Part shown: positions 52,550 through 61,260 of the stretch, piece by piece
Layout of the letters: every line of letters starts with the position of its first letter
Position numbering within the stretch: position 1 is the first letter of the stretch
Origin: an uncultured Gammaproteobacteria bacterium
Lineage (GTDB): Bacteria; Pseudomonadota; Gammaproteobacteria; GCA-001735895
DNA length: 64,000 nucleotides
Direction: 5' to 3'
Assembly: GCA_947259485.1 (NCBI GenBank)
Contig: CAMYLU010000004.1
Coordinates: 195,045-259,044, forward strand
The notes under the pieces: model-generated
What the model was told of the DNA's origin: nothing
What the model saw: only the letters and a program-made list of their open reading frames with translations
Databases searched by the model: none
Made by a program: the position numbers and the translations under genes

Positions 52550-53275
52550 ATGAAACTGCAGAATATAAAGATTGTCATGGTCGGTACCACTCATCCGGGC
52601 AACATCGGTGCCGCCGCCAGGGCGATGAATAATATGTGCTTAAGCCATCTGACCCTGGTCGATCCCCAGTGCCCGATCGGAGAGACAGCATACGCCCGGG
52701 CCTCGGGCGCCAACGCTATACTCGACGATCGAGAAACCTGCAGCGGGCTGGCCCAGGCGATTGCCGATTGCAGCCTGGTAGTCGCCACCAGTGCGCGGCG
52801 CCGTTCGCTTCCCTGGCCCGAACTCAACCCCCGGGAACTGGCTGACAAGCTTGTTTCTATGGACGACTCAGGCCGTGTTGCACTGGTGTTCGGGCGCGAA
52901 CATTCAGGCTTGCTGAACGAGGAAATCCAGTTGTGTAATCACATGGTTTGCATTCCAACCAACCCGGAATTCAGTTCGCTTAACCTGGCCTCGGCGATCC
53001 AGGTCCTTTGCTATGAAATTTTCAACCGGCAGTACGATGCGCCGCTACCGGTTAAAGAACCCGATGCCCATGATCTGCCGGCGCCGAGCGCCGAAGTGGA
53101 AGGTTACTTTGAGCATTTGCAAAAAGTCCTGCTGAGCAGTGGATACCTGGATCCCGACCAACCGGGTATGATCATGCAGCGCCTGCGACGTCTTTATCTG
53201 CGTAGCGAGCTAACCCGCAACGAGATTAATATCTTGCGGGGAATGCTGACGGCGATCGAAAAACAAAAACATTGA
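52550..53275 (+). CDS. trmJ: tRNA (cytidine/uridine-2'-O)-methyltransferase TrmJ
   Basis: 241 residues from the ATG at 52550; a frame extending to 52448 would overlap the suhB start and is not needed. SPOUT-family knot methyltransferase that modifies position 32 of tRNA. Motifs: TTHPGNIGAAARAMNNM, ALVFGREHSGLLNEEIQLC and IPTNPEFSSLNLASAIQVLC. C-terminal helical dimerisation extension present. It sits between suhB (divergent) and the Spy-like/two-component/isc genes, in good synteny with other gammaproteobacteria where trmJ precedes iscR. Confidence 0.93.
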   Translation: MKLQNIKIVMVGTTHPGNIGAAARAMNNMCLSHLTLVDPQCPIGETAYARASGANAILDDRETCSGLAQAIADCSLVVATSARRRSLPWPELNPRELADKLVSMDDSGRVALVFGREHSGLLNEEIQLCNHMVCIPTNPEFSSLNLASAIQVLCYEIFNRQYDAPLPVKEPDAHDLPAPSAEVEGYFEHLQKVLLSSGYLDPDQPGMIMQRLRRLYLRSELTRNEINILRGMLTAIEKQKH

Positions 53276-53277
53276 GT

Positions 53278-53323
53278 GTTACAAAATGTTACAAATCGTT
53301 ACGCTGCTGAAAAGCTTTGTAAC
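53278..53323 (+). promoter_or_regulatory. GTTAC direct repeats with 10-bp period, candidate response-regulator operator
   Basis: GTTAC at 53278-53282, 53288-53292 and 53298-53302 repeats every ten bases, and an inverted GTAAC lies at 53319-53323. TACAAAATGTTACA within it resembles the E. coli RstA box (TACAT-N-T-N-GTTACA). A -10-like TAGAAT follows at 53335-53340. OmpR-family regulators bind such tandem half-sites, and one is encoded just downstream. Confidence 0.6.
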
Positions 53324-53373
53324 GACTGATTCCCTAGAATTTCTCCGTCATCAACTAATTACGGAGACTATCC

Positions 53374-53838
53374 ATGAAACTTTCAACCGGAATCATTACA
53401 GCAGTATTACTTATCGTCGGTAGTAGCGGCGCAGTCTATGCGTTTGGCAAACATAACCACTGGGGTATGTCGCCCGAGGAAAAGGTTGAATTTGTGACCG
53501 ATCGCGTTACCAGCAAACTGGACCTCGATAGTCAGCAGCAGGAGAACTTCAGCAAGCTGGCTAAGACTGTTGCCCAGTTAATGCTGGATGCGAAAGCGAG
53601 CCGCGAGCAGCAAGTTAACGAAATCGGTGCATTGCTGCAGGACCCAAGCTTTAACCAGGCACGTGCGCTGGAACTGGTGCAGCAGAAAACGCAGATGATT
53701 AATGAAAATGCACCACTTGTGGTCAACTCGCTGGCGGTATTTCTGGACTCATTGAACGTGGAGCAAAAGCAGCAGCTGCAGGACTTTATTAAGAATCATC
53801 GCAGGCATCACCGACACGGTGGTGGTGATCAATCCTGA
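53374..53838 (+). CDS. Periplasmic Spy/CpxP-like protein
   Basis: 154 residues. Signal peptide (LSTGIITAVLLIVGSSGAVY, cleavage near VYA-FG) and a mature helical protein of Spy/CpxP type: KVEFVTDRVTSKLDLDSQQQ and FLDSLNVEQKQQLQDFIKNH, the latter matching the LTxxQ-like repeat loosely, with a His-rich tail (HRRHHRHGGG). Spy and CpxP are envelope chaperones and stress sensors acting with a two-component system. It directly precedes such a system, and the operator-like repeats stand in its promoter, so it is likely both a target of and an accessory to the regulator pair downstream. Confidence 0.82.
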   Translation: MKLSTGIITAVLLIVGSSGAVYAFGKHNHWGMSPEEKVEFVTDRVTSKLDLDSQQQENFSKLAKTVAQLMLDAKASREQQVNEIGALLQDPSFNQARALELVQQKTQMINENAPLVVNSLAVFLDSLNVEQKQQLQDFIKNHRRHHRHGGGDQS

Positions 53839-53850
53839 CCATGATCGACG

Positions 53851-53877
53851 ACGCGGCTTCTCAACCAGGAGCCGCGT
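53851..53877 (+). terminator. Intercistronic hairpin between Spy-like and response-regulator genes
   Basis: ACGCGGCT (53851-53858) pairs with AGCCGCGT (53870-53877), eight GC-rich pairs with an 11-base loop, 12 bases after the stop of the Spy-like gene. Only TTGT follows, so it is probably an attenuator that gives more Spy-like protein than regulator. Confidence 0.55.
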
Positions 53878-53914
53878 TGTACAATACTGGCCTGGTAACA
53901 GGTTGGATGGCCTC

Positions 53915-54580
53915 ATGCGCAAGTTATTACTGATTGACGACGACGAACGACTTGCCGAGCCGTTGCAGCAGTATTTTGCCAAATTCGATATGTCACTCGA
54001 CAATGAAACCAATCCCCTGCAGGCGATCGATAAAATCAGGCAACAAAATTATGACCTGGTAGTACTGGATGTGATGTTGCCACAGATTGATGGATTTGAA
54101 ACCTGCCGTCGCATACGCCACTTCAGCGATATTCCAATTGTGATGTTGACCGCCCGTGGTGAAGTGATGGATCGAGTCGTCGGCCTGGAATTAGGCGCTG
54201 ACGATTACCTGCCGAAACCTTTCGAACCGCGTGAACTGGTGGCGAGAATCCAGAATATTTTTAAACGCGGTAAAGCAGGGGCTTCCGATACCTTATACCA
54301 AGTCGGCGAGCTGCTCATAGACCTCGATAAGAAACAACTCTTACACAATGGCGAGGAGTTGACTATTACCGCTACTGAATTTGGATTGCTTGGCCTGCTG
54401 GTTAAAAACCAGGATCGCGTATTGTCGCGTGATGAAATCATGCAGGCACTGCGAGGTCTCGATGCCGATATTTACAGTCGTGCGATAGACGTGCTGGTGA
54501 GCCGACTCAGGCAGAAACTGCAACACCCCGGGCTGATCCGAACAGTGCGAGGCCAGGGTTACCAGCTCGTGAATCGATAA
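53915..54580 (+). CDS. OmpR/RstA-type response regulator
   Basis: 221 residues from the ATG at 53915; the open frame continues upstream to 53819 but would cover the intergenic hairpin. Receiver domain with D9, D10 and phospho-acceptor D52 (LVVLDVMLPQIDG), the conserved threonine in MLTARG and lysine in DDYLPKPFEPRELV; C-terminal winged helix with ITATEFGLLGLLVKN and VLVSRLRQKL. Its stop is adjacent to the kinase start (54580). With the Spy-like gene and kinase it resembles CpxR/RstA systems that respond to envelope stress. Confidence 0.92.
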   Translation: MRKLLLIDDDERLAEPLQQYFAKFDMSLDNETNPLQAIDKIRQQNYDLVVLDVMLPQIDGFETCRRIRHFSDIPIVMLTARGEVMDRVVGLELGADDYLPKPFEPRELVARIQNIFKRGKAGASDTLYQVGELLIDLDKKQLLHNGEELTITATEFGLLGLLVKNQDRVLSRDEIMQALRGLDADIYSRAIDVLVSRLRQKLQHPGLIRTVRGQGYQLVNR

Positions 54581-55884
54581 TGTGGTCCTATTTACAAGCT
54601 CGCTGGCAAAGTCTGGTTTTCCGGCTTTTGTTTTACTTCCTGATCTCGATGCTGGCGCTTGCTGTCATTCTGGCCGGTAGTTTCGCAAAACGCCTGAAAC
54701 CACATGTGCAGCATGAAATTCTGCCTAACGTGGAACGCTACATCGAATACCTGATTGACGATATTGGAGACCCGCCGAACCTATCGGTCGCTCAGCAACT
54801 GGCTGACCAACTGCCATTCGAAATCCGCATCGAGGGCCGGGGTGTCGACTGGACATCGAGTCCCAGACTAAAAGCTATCGCAGGTTACGAATTTGAACCG
54901 GCACCGCATCCCTACGACAATGTGTATCTAAGCCATCATCGACGCAACCAGTACCTTTTGATCCAAAAACAGGGTTACCAATACCTGTTTGCGGTCGACA
55001 ACAGTTTTCGCCGGGGCTCCGAACGTCGTCACTGGGTACTATTCCTGTTACTCGGATCGATCCTTTTAGTCCTTTACCTGTTAATACGGCGTATGTTCAG
55101 ACCAATCGAAGCGATGTCCGCACAGGTCCGAAAAATTGGCGAAGGCGATCTCAGGCAGAATATCCTGACCGAAGGCAAGGGTGAACTTGGTATGCTGGCA
55201 GCGGGAATTAACCGTATGTCAGGGCAGATCAAGACGATGCTGGAGAGTAAATCGGCCCTGCTGTTGGCGATCAGCCATGAACTGCGCTCACCGATTACGC
55301 GCATGCGTGTCAACCTGGAGCTGCTCGAAGAGAATGAAATCCAGCAAAAACTGATCGATGATATTCGTGAAATGGAAACCCTGATTGCGTCGATACTCGA
55401 ATCGGAGAAGTTGAATACCAGTCACGCGCCACTCATGTTGAGTCGTTGCCAGATGCTTGGCCTGGTCGAGGAAGTAATCCAGGCGCATCCCGGCCGTAAG
55501 CGCATTATATCGAGGCTGTCCCCGGTCGAGCTCGAGGTAGATCGGTTGCGCATCAAGTTGCTGATCAAAAACCTGATCGATAACGCCTGTGATTATTCTA
55601 TCGAGGATCAGGGAGAGATCGAAATAAGCCTGTCGCATGATCAGGAGAGCGTTAATATCGAAGTGCGGGATCGAGGCGTTGGCATAAAAACCGAGGATAT
55701 TTCGAGGGTGACCGAGCCTTTTTACCGGCCTGATAGCTCCAGGCAAAGGGATACCGGTGGCTATGGCCTCGGATTATATCTTTGCAAGCTTATCGTTGAG
55801 GCCCATGGCGGACAGATAGTGATCGAAAGCGAACCCGGGAACGGCACAAAAGTAATAGTCAAGCTACCCCTTGATAATAGTTGA
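54580..55884 (+). CDS. Sensor histidine kinase, CpxA/RstB-like
   Basis: 434 residues. First membrane helix FRLLFYFLISMLALAVILAG, a periplasmic sensor region of about 120 residues, second helix WVLFLLLGSILLVLYLL, HAMP (about 175-225), H-box AISHELRSPITRMRVNLEL with the phosphorylated histidine near 233, N-box LLIKNLIDNACDYS, and G boxes RDRGVGIKTED and GGYGLGLYLCKLIVEAHGG. The stop codon overlaps the IscR box of the following isc promoter. Probably autoregulated through the regulator gene, whose start it overlaps. Confidence 0.92.
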   Translation: MWSYLQARWQSLVFRLLFYFLISMLALAVILAGSFAKRLKPHVQHEILPNVERYIEYLIDDIGDPPNLSVAQQLADQLPFEIRIEGRGVDWTSSPRLKAIAGYEFEPAPHPYDNVYLSHHRRNQYLLIQKQGYQYLFAVDNSFRRGSERRHWVLFLLLGSILLVLYLLIRRMFRPIEAMSAQVRKIGEGDLRQNILTEGKGELGMLAAGINRMSGQIKTMLESKSALLLAISHELRSPITRMRVNLELLEENEIQQKLIDDIREMETLIASILESEKLNTSHAPLMLSRCQMLGLVEEVIQAHPGRKRIISRLSPVELEVDRLRIKLLIKNLIDNACDYSIEDQGEIEISLSHDQESVNIEVRDRGVGIKTEDISRVTEPFYRPDSSRQRDTGGYGLGLYLCKLIVEAHGGQIVIESEPGNGTKVIVKLPLDNS

Positions 55885-55908
55885 CCATTTTAGTCAGGAT
55901 TGTATACT
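55877..55908 (+). promoter_or_regulatory. isc promoter with IscR type 1 operator
   Basis: The 25 bases 55877-55901 agree by hand with the E. coli IscR type 1 consensus at 22 positions; the core GAC-x-ATTTT-AGTC is intact. The box overlaps a sigma-70 promoter: -35 TTGACC (55881-55886), 16-bp spacer, -10 TATACT (55903-55908). Transcription should start near 55915 and run into iscR at 55938. In E. coli the cluster-bound form of IscR represses from this kind of site. Confidence 0.82.
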
Positions 55909-55937
55909 AAACTCGTTTTACGCCAACTTTTTTCACC

Positions 55938-56396
55938 ATGCGACTATCCACTAAAAGCCGGTATGCGGTGACTTCACTGCTCGATCTTGTCATGCACTCT
56001 GACGAGGGCCCTGTTTCGCTTGCCGATATTTCGATCAGGCAGGGAATCTCGCTTTCCTACCTGGAGCAATTATTTGCCAAGATGCGCCGCAATAAACTGG
56101 TCGTTAGCACCCGTGGACCCGGCGGAGGTTACAGCCTGGGCGGTTCACCGGAACAGGTTTGTATTGCCGACGTTATCAATGCGGTTGACGAGGAAATGCA
56201 GGTTGCAGACAAGGACATTGCCAATGGTTCACCAACCTACGAACCCTGCCTGACCGAACAGCTATGGGAAGAGCTGAGCGCAGAAATTGAAAACTACCTG
56301 ACCACGATATCGCTTGCCGACATGATGCAGAACGATGAGGTGCAGGCGTTGTCTCGTGCCCACGATTTACGGCAGCAGCGACAAAGTTTGATTTAA
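55938..56396 (+). CDS. iscR: IscR, with three of four Fe-S ligands replaced
   Basis: 152 residues. Rrf2-family regulator; the DNA-binding part closely follows E. coli IscR (GISLSYLEQLFAKMRRNKL, RGPGGGYSLGG) and includes Glu43. In E. coli the [2Fe-2S] cluster is held by C92, C98, C104 and H107. Aligned without gaps, this protein has Lys92, Ser98, Cys104 and Glu107 (ANGSPTYEPCLTEQLWEELS). Only C104 is left, and the other cysteine is C75 in VCIADVINAV. It therefore may not bind a cluster in the known way. Its promoter nevertheless has a good type 1 site. It is followed by iscS after a four-base gap. Confidence 0.93.
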   Translation: MRLSTKSRYAVTSLLDLVMHSDEGPVSLADISIRQGISLSYLEQLFAKMRRNKLVVSTRGPGGGYSLGGSPEQVCIADVINAVDEEMQVADKDIANGSPTYEPCLTEQLWEELSAEIENYLTTISLADMMQNDEVQALSRAHDLRQQRQSLI

Positions 56397-56400
56397 AGCC

Positions 56401-57549
56401 ATGGCTATTTATCTCGACCATAATGCAACCTCACCGATGCATCCGGATGTGGCTGATGCGATGATGCCGTTTTTGCAGAATCCAACCGGCAACCCTTCGA
56501 GCCTGCATAGTTATGGTCGCATGGCGCGCTCGGCAATTGAATCAGCCCGTGCCGAAGTGGCAAATTTGCTGAACTGTTCAAGTGAGGCTATTACTTTTAC
56601 CTCCGGTGGGACCGAAGCTAATAATATGTTGCTGAAAGGGTATGTCGACCGCAGCAGCGAACGTGCTATCGTCAGTAGCGAAATCGAACATCCCAGTATT
56701 CTGGAACCTCTGAGACAATTGCAGGAAGACGGTCGAAACGTTATTCGCTTAAAGGCTGATCACGATGGCCAGGTTGACCTGGACGCAGCCCGGGAAGTAT
56801 TTTCTGAAATCGATCCCCAGTTACTGTCGGTTATCTATGCCAATAATGAAACCGGTGTCATTCAGCCGGTTGAGGCGCTTGCCGCGATGGTTGATCGGGA
56901 TTCCTGCCTGGTGCATAGCGACGCCACCCAGGCTGTCGGTAAGATTCCTGTCGACATGTCTCAACTCGATATCGATGCCATCAGCTTTTCGGCACACAAA
57001 TTACGCGGGCCGCAAGGCGTCGGTGCGCTGGTGGTAAACAGAAAACCAAAGCATGTTTTAATCAGCGGCGGCTACCAGGAAAACAGGCGCCGCGGTGGTA
57101 CAGAAAATGTCGCCGGAATCGTTGGCCTGGGCAAGGCAGCGCAGATAGCGGGACTTGAAATGGAACACAAGAAACACCATCTTGAGCAGTTGAGGGATGT
57201 GTTTGAATCCAGGCTCGCAACTATCCCGGGAAGCGTGGTATTCGGACAGCGGGCACAACGCTTACCGAATACAACTTATTTTGCGCTACCTTATTACCAT
57301 GGCGAGACCCTTTTGATGGAACTGGATCGCGCGGGGTTTGCATTGTCCAGTGGATCTGCCTGCCACAGTGCTGTAACCGAGCCGAGCCATGTCCTCAGGG
57401 CCATGGGGGTTGAAGACAGCCTGGCCTTGAATGCGATCAGGGTTAGTTTTGGCATGGAAAACAGCTTGCAGGATGTCGAAGCGTTTGTAGCGAAACTTGT
57501 GGAATTGGTGAACAAGCTGCCTGCCGTTATGCGCCAGGCAGCCGGATAG
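56401..57549 (+). CDS. iscS: Cysteine desulfurase (IscS/NifS family)
   Basis: 382 residues, about 20 shorter than E. coli IscS. PLP enzyme converting cysteine to alanine and enzyme-bound persulfide. PLP lysine K200 ([12 protein letters not shown]), H97 stacking on the cofactor ([10 protein letters not shown]), and catalytic C321 in [16 protein letters not shown]. It has group I features, but the C terminus lacks the extended tail with which E. coli IscS contacts IscU, so it may be the NifS-like paralogue that in some genomes precedes the main iscS. The next gene is iscA, 10 bases downstream; iscU, which usually lies between them, is missing. Confidence 0.9.
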   Translation: MAIYLDHNATSPMHPDVADAMMPFLQNPTGNPSSLHSYGRMARSAIESARAEVANLLNCSSEAITFTSGGTEANNMLLKGYVDRSSERAIVSSEIEHPSILEPLRQLQEDGRNVIRLKADHDGQVDLDAAREVFSEIDPQLLSVIYANNETGVIQPVEALAAMVDRDSCLVHSDATQAVGKIPVDMSQLDIDAISFSAHKLRGPQGVGALVVNRKPKHVLISGGYQENRRRGGTENVAGIVGLGKAAQIAGLEMEHKKHHLEQLRDVFESRLATIPGSVVFGQRAQRLPNTTYFALPYYHGETLLMELDRAGFALSSGSACHSAVTEPSHVLRAMGVEDSLALNAIRVSFGMENSLQDVEAFVAKLVELVNKLPAVMRQAAG

Positions 57550-57559
57550 AGAGATAGTA

Positions 57560-57883
57560 ATGGCGATTCATCTTACCGATATAGCCGCATCGAGAGTACA
57601 ACATTTTCTGGCCAGCCGGGGCAAGGGTATAGGCCTGCGACTCGGTATCAAAACCACTGGATGCTCCGGACTTGCCTACGTGATCGAGTTTGTCGATGAA
57701 CTGCAGGAAGACGACGAGGTTTTCGAAACCAAGGGGGTCAAGGTCGTTGTTGATAAAAAGAGTCTTGTTTTTCTTGATGGCACCGAGGTCGATTTTGCCA
57801 AGGTTGGTCTTAATGAAGGATTCCAGTTCACAAATCCTAACGCCAAGGATGCCTGTGGTTGTGGTGAGAGCTTTACCGTTTAA
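57560..57883 (+). CDS. iscA: Iron-sulfur carrier protein IscA
   Basis: 107 residues, identical in length to E. coli IscA with the three cysteines at the same positions: C35 (TTGCSGLAY), C99 and C101 (DACGCGESF). A-type carrier that receives iron or preformed clusters and hands them to apoproteins, especially for [4Fe-4S] assembly. In the standard operon it follows iscU; here it follows iscS directly. Confidence 0.96.
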   Translation: MAIHLTDIAASRVQHFLASRGKGIGLRLGIKTTGCSGLAYVIEFVDELQEDDEVFETKGVKVVVDKKSLVFLDGTEVDFAKVGLNEGFQFTNPNAKDACGCGESFTV

Positions 57884-57900
57884 TTCAAACCGCCGCTTTT

Positions 57901-58440
57901 ATGCAGTCCCCTGATTTTAGCCAGAACTATTTCGAGCTATTTGGCCTGGACCCCGTGTTCGAACTGGATAGCCGGCGCTTACAGGCAGAGCAGCAGCGCT
58001 TGCAGGCTACCTATCATCCCGATCGTTACATCAGTGCAGACGAGCGGGATAAACGATTGTCAACGCAGGTGGCTTCATGGGTAAACCAGGCTTATGAAAC
58101 GCTGCAGGATCCGGTTAAACGTTCACGATACCTGCTTGAAATCAGCGGTGCGACTATCCCTGACGATTCGAGCACAACTTCGGATGCCGAGTTTTTGATG
58201 GAGCAGATTGAATTGCGAGAAGAAGTCGAGACCTGCCGACATAGCGATGATCCTTTGCAGCGGTGTGAGCAGATCGAAACCAGGCTCGAGCAAAGAGCCG
58301 ATCAGCTTGCAGCCGAGTTTGTTTCGCATTTCGAAGCCGGGGAACTCGATACTGCAATGTCGAGCAGTCGCAAGATGCAGTTTATCCAGCGTATCCAGCA
58401 ACAACTCTCCGAACTCCAGTTCGAGTTGGAGGATAACTGA
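57901..58440 (+). CDS. hscB: Co-chaperone HscB
   Basis: 179 residues. N-terminal J domain with the HPD motif at 39-41 (ATYHPDRYI) and C-terminal three-helix domain ([17 protein letters not shown]) that in E. coli binds IscU and delivers it to HscA. Keeping this protein in an operon without iscU suggests that a scaffold is encoded elsewhere. It overlaps the start of hscA by one base. Confidence 0.94.
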   Translation: MQSPDFSQNYFELFGLDPVFELDSRRLQAEQQRLQATYHPDRYISADERDKRLSTQVASWVNQAYETLQDPVKRSRYLLEISGATIPDDSSTTSDAEFLMEQIELREEVETCRHSDDPLQRCEQIETRLEQRADQLAAEFVSHFEAGELDTAMSSSRKMQFIQRIQQQLSELQFELEDN

Positions 58441-60311
58441 TGGCCTTGTTGCAGATATCCGAGCCGGGCGAATCCACTGCACCTCACCAGCATCGAAACT
58501 CGATCGGGATCGATCTCGGTACGACGAATTCGTTAGTGGCAACAGTACGTAGTGGGGAAGTAGTCTGTTTAGCCGACGAAGATGGACGCAGCCTGTTGCC
58601 GTCGGTGGTCCATTTCGGCGCTACCGGGACAGTGGTGGGAAGCCAGGCACTCGAGCTTCAAAGCAGCGACCCGTTGAATACCATTTCGTCAATAAAAAGG
58701 ATGATGGGCAGAGGCCGCGAAGATGTCAGTCAGCTTGGTAACGTGGTGCCTTACGAATTCGTGGTCAGTGCAGGAAGTAAGGTTCCTCGAATCCACACCC
58801 GCAGCGGCGACTTTAGTGCTGTTGAAATTTCCGCTGAAATCCTGAAAGCCTTGCATGATCGTGCTGTTCAAAGTACTGGCGGAGATATCGATGGCGTTGT
58901 CATAACGGTACCCGCTTACTTCGATGATGCCCAGCGCCAGGCAACCCGTGACGCGGCAACGCTTACTGGCCTGAATTTATTTCGACTGTTAAACGAACCG
59001 ACTGCGGCGGCGGTGGCCTATGGTCTTGACCAGAACGCCGATGGCCTGATTGCGGTTTATGATCTCGGGGGGGGCACTTTTGACATCTCGATTTTGCGGC
59101 TAAACCAGGGTGTATTCGAGGTCCTTGCTACCGGGGGCGACTCGTCGCTTGGTGGCGATGATATGGATCATGCACTGGGTGAGTGGATCATTGAACAGGG
59201 TAATTTCGGTGACATAAACACGGGGCTCGCAAGACGAATTTTGCTTGCAGCGCGGAACGCAAAAGAAGTACTCACGGATACGAACTCGGCCGAAATAGTG
59301 ATCGAGCACGAACAGCAGCGTTGGCAGGGCAGAATCGATCGCGATCAGTTCGAAGCTTTAATCCAGCCACTGCTTAAGAAAACCCTGACCGCCTGCAGGC
59401 GAGCTTTACGCGATGCCGGGATTTCGAAACACGATATTGGTGAGGTTGTCATGGTCGGTGGTTCTACGCGGGTACCATTGGTGCAGGCAATGGTAGGTGA
59501 ATTTTTTACACGCGAACCGATGTGCGATCTTGACCCTGACCAGGTGGTAGCAATGGGAGCGGCTATTCAGGCCGATATTCTTGCCGGTAACAAGCCTGAA
59601 AACGATATGTTGTTACTCGACGTGTTGCCCCTGTCACTGGGAATCGAAACCATGGGGGGCTTGAGCGAAAAAATCATTCAACGTAATTCATCGATCCCGG
59701 TGACCCGCGCGCAGGAGTTTACAACTTTTAAAGATGGTCAAACCGCGATGTCGATTCACGTTGTCCAGGGTGAACGCGAACTGGTTTCCGATTGTCGTTC
59801 ACTGGCGCACTTCGAGTTGCGTGGATTCCCGCCGATGAATGCGGGTGCCGCGCGCATACGGGTGACCTACCAGGTAGATGCCGATGGATTGATGTCGGTT
59901 TCGGCCGAGGAACTTACCAGCGGGGTCACCGCCGATATTATAGTTAAACCTTCGTACGGTTTGACCGATGTGGAGATAGAGTCGATGTTGCGCGCCTCGA
60001 TGGATCATGCGCGCGAAGATATCATACTGCGCTTGTTAAAAGAGCAACAGGTTGAAGCCAGCAGGGTGATCGAGGCAATCGATGCGGCCTTGGCACAGGA
60101 CGGAGAAACCCTTCTGAGCGAATCTGAAATAGCGCAAATACGGGAGCATCGTGACGCGCTTGAAGCGGTTATCGATACTGCATCAGTTGAAGAACTGAAA
60201 CGACTGATCAAGGCGATAGAGGACGCCAGCGAGGCCTATGTTGCCAGGCGTATGAATGCCAGCGTAAAACAGGCGCTTGCCGGGAAACAAATTGACGAGG
60301 TTGATGTTTGA
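58440..60311 (+). CDS. hscA: Hsp70-type chaperone HscA
   Basis: 623 residues. Specialised Hsp70 that drives cluster release from IscU. N-terminal ATPase domain: [71 protein letters not shown] and [13 protein letters not shown]. Substrate-binding domain from about 390 with [20 protein letters not shown] and QDGQTAM-type segments, as in HscA. Start ATG overlaps hscB (ATGA). Its stop overlaps the start of fdx by four bases. Confidence 0.96.
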   Translation: MALLQISEPGESTAPHQHRNSIGIDLGTTNSLVATVRSGEVVCLADEDGRSLLPSVVHFGATGTVVGSQALELQSSDPLNTISSIKRMMGRGREDVSQLGNVVPYEFVVSAGSKVPRIHTRSGDFSAVEISAEILKALHDRAVQSTGGDIDGVVITVPAYFDDAQRQATRDAATLTGLNLFRLLNEPTAAAVAYGLDQNADGLIAVYDLGGGTFDISILRLNQGVFEVLATGGDSSLGGDDMDHALGEWIIEQGNFGDINTGLARRILLAARNAKEVLTDTNSAEIVIEHEQQRWQGRIDRDQFEALIQPLLKKTLTACRRALRDAGISKHDIGEVVMVGGSTRVPLVQAMVGEFFTREPMCDLDPDQVVAMGAAIQADILAGNKPENDMLLLDVLPLSLGIETMGGLSEKIIQRNSSIPVTRAQEFTTFKDGQTAMSIHVVQGERELVSDCRSLAHFELRGFPPMNAGAARIRVTYQVDADGLMSVSAEELTSGVTADIIVKPSYGLTDVEIESMLRASMDHAREDIILRLLKEQQVEASRVIEAIDAALAQDGETLLSESEIAQIREHRDALEAVIDTASVEELKRLIKAIEDASEAYVARRMNASVKQALAGKQIDEVDV

Positions 60312-60649
60312 TGACGAGTCTCACCATTTTGCCACACGAGGAAATTTGTCCGCAGGGCGCGGAAATAGAAGTTGAGCCGGGTATCAGTTTATGCGATGCG
60401 ATGCTGCGCAATGGTATCGAGATCGAGCATGCCTGCGAAAAATCCTGTGCCTGTACAACCTGTCATGTCTACGTGCGCCAGGGCTTTGATTCACTGGAAG
60501 AGTCAACCGAAGACGAGGACGACTATCTCGACAAGGCCTGGGGGCTGGATATGGATTCACGCTTAAGCTGTCAGGCAATCGTTGGCGACGAAGCTCTGAC
60601 CATAGAGATACCAAAATACACCATAAACATGGTGTCCGAAAATCACTAG
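60308..60649 (+). CDS. fdx: [2Fe-2S] ferredoxin of the isc system
   Basis: 113 residues, adrenodoxin-type ferredoxin. Ligands C42, C48, C51 and C87 in [15 protein letters not shown] and RLSCQAI, at the same positions as E. coli Fdx. It supplies electrons for cluster assembly. It overlaps hscA by four bases and is followed by iscX 9 bases later. Confidence 0.96.
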   Translation: MMTSLTILPHEEICPQGAEIEVEPGISLCDAMLRNGIEIEHACEKSCACTTCHVYVRQGFDSLEESTEDEDDYLDKAWGLDMDSRLSCQAIVGDEALTIEIPKYTINMVSENH

Positions 60650-60658
60650 GAGTAAACC

Positions 60659-60859
60659 ATGAGCCTTAAGTGGACAGATACGCTGGACATAGCGATTGAA
60701 CTATCCGAAACCCACACCGATGTCGATCCGCAATATATCCGTTTTACCGATCTGCATACCTGGGTATGTGCGCTCGATGATTTTGACGATGACCCTGATC
60801 GATCGAATGAAAAGATCCTGGAAGCCATTCAAATGGCCTGGATCGAGGAAGCTGATTGA
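60659..60859 (+). CDS. iscX: IscX (YfhJ), small acidic isc protein
   Basis: 66 residues, normal length. SLKWTDTLDIAIELSETHTD, then QYIRFTDLHTWVCALDDFDD and the end LEAIQMAWIEEAD are IscX signatures. It binds IscS and iron and modulates assembly. It ends the isc operon; a five-pair GC-poor hairpin (ATCGG-GTCG-CCGAT, 60863-60876) follows but is too weak to call a terminator. Confidence 0.95.
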   Translation: MSLKWTDTLDIAIELSETHTDVDPQYIRFTDLHTWVCALDDFDDDPDRSNEKILEAIQMAWIEEAD

Positions 60860-61072
60860 TTAATCGGGTCGCCGATCAGGCTGTTTTATCGTTGCGTCAG
60901 AATCTCGACACTAATTTCGTTCGTAATCAACTACTTTCAGTGCGTTTTTAACGTGGTTTAAATATTAATTTTGAAAAAGTGAACTATTTTTTCTTGTTGT
61001 TCATACGCCGATTAAGTCTCTAAATTACAGTATTTTAAGCATCAAACTTAAAGTGCTTTCTCACTAAACAAC

Positions 61073-61088
61073 CGTGAAGGTGGTCACA
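61073..61088 (+). promoter_or_regulatory. CRP/Clp-like binding site upstream of rpfF
   Basis: CGTGA-AGGTGG-TCACA matches the CRP consensus TGTGA-N6-TCACA at nine of ten fixed positions. It lies 173 bases upstream of the rpfF start codon. In Xanthomonas the DSF signal acts through the CRP homologue Clp, so a site here would close a loop between signal synthesis and the regulator. Confidence 0.55.
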
Positions 61089-61159
61089 GTTTGCTTGCAA
61101 TCATTTCTGGTTTCGGTAAATTGTCAGTCATAACCCGCTGATTAAATAAAGTGGATAAA

Positions 61160-61192
61160 GTGCTGAAATTAAAGAAATTTCATTATCAGCAC
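61160..61192 (+). promoter_or_regulatory. Stem-loop in the rpfF 5' region
   Basis: GTGCTGA (61160-61166) pairs exactly with TCAGCAC (61186-61192), and inside it GAAATT can pair with AAATTTC. The structure lies 68 bases upstream of the rpfF start codon, in the untranslated leader if transcription starts upstream. Function unknown. Confidence 0.35.
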
Positions 61193-61260
61193 AACTAAAA
61201 CCAAAGCTTTTCCCGAATGCAATTTTTGGGTACCAGGACATCGGAAACCGGAGAGAGACT

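Larger units (their letters stand above)
60860..61260. other. 401-bp region between isc operon and rpfF
   Basis: AT-rich and without a gene. It contains the CRP/Clp-like site at 61073 and a stem-loop at 61160 described separately. AT-rich stretches around 60955-61010 and 61096-61123 (TTGCAA with TAAATT 16 bases later) could hold the rpfF promoter, but I cannot decide between them. Confidence 0.4.

Noticed and set aside
60863-60885. Terminator after iscX
   Set aside because: Five base pairs followed by GGCTGTTTT are too weak to support termination.
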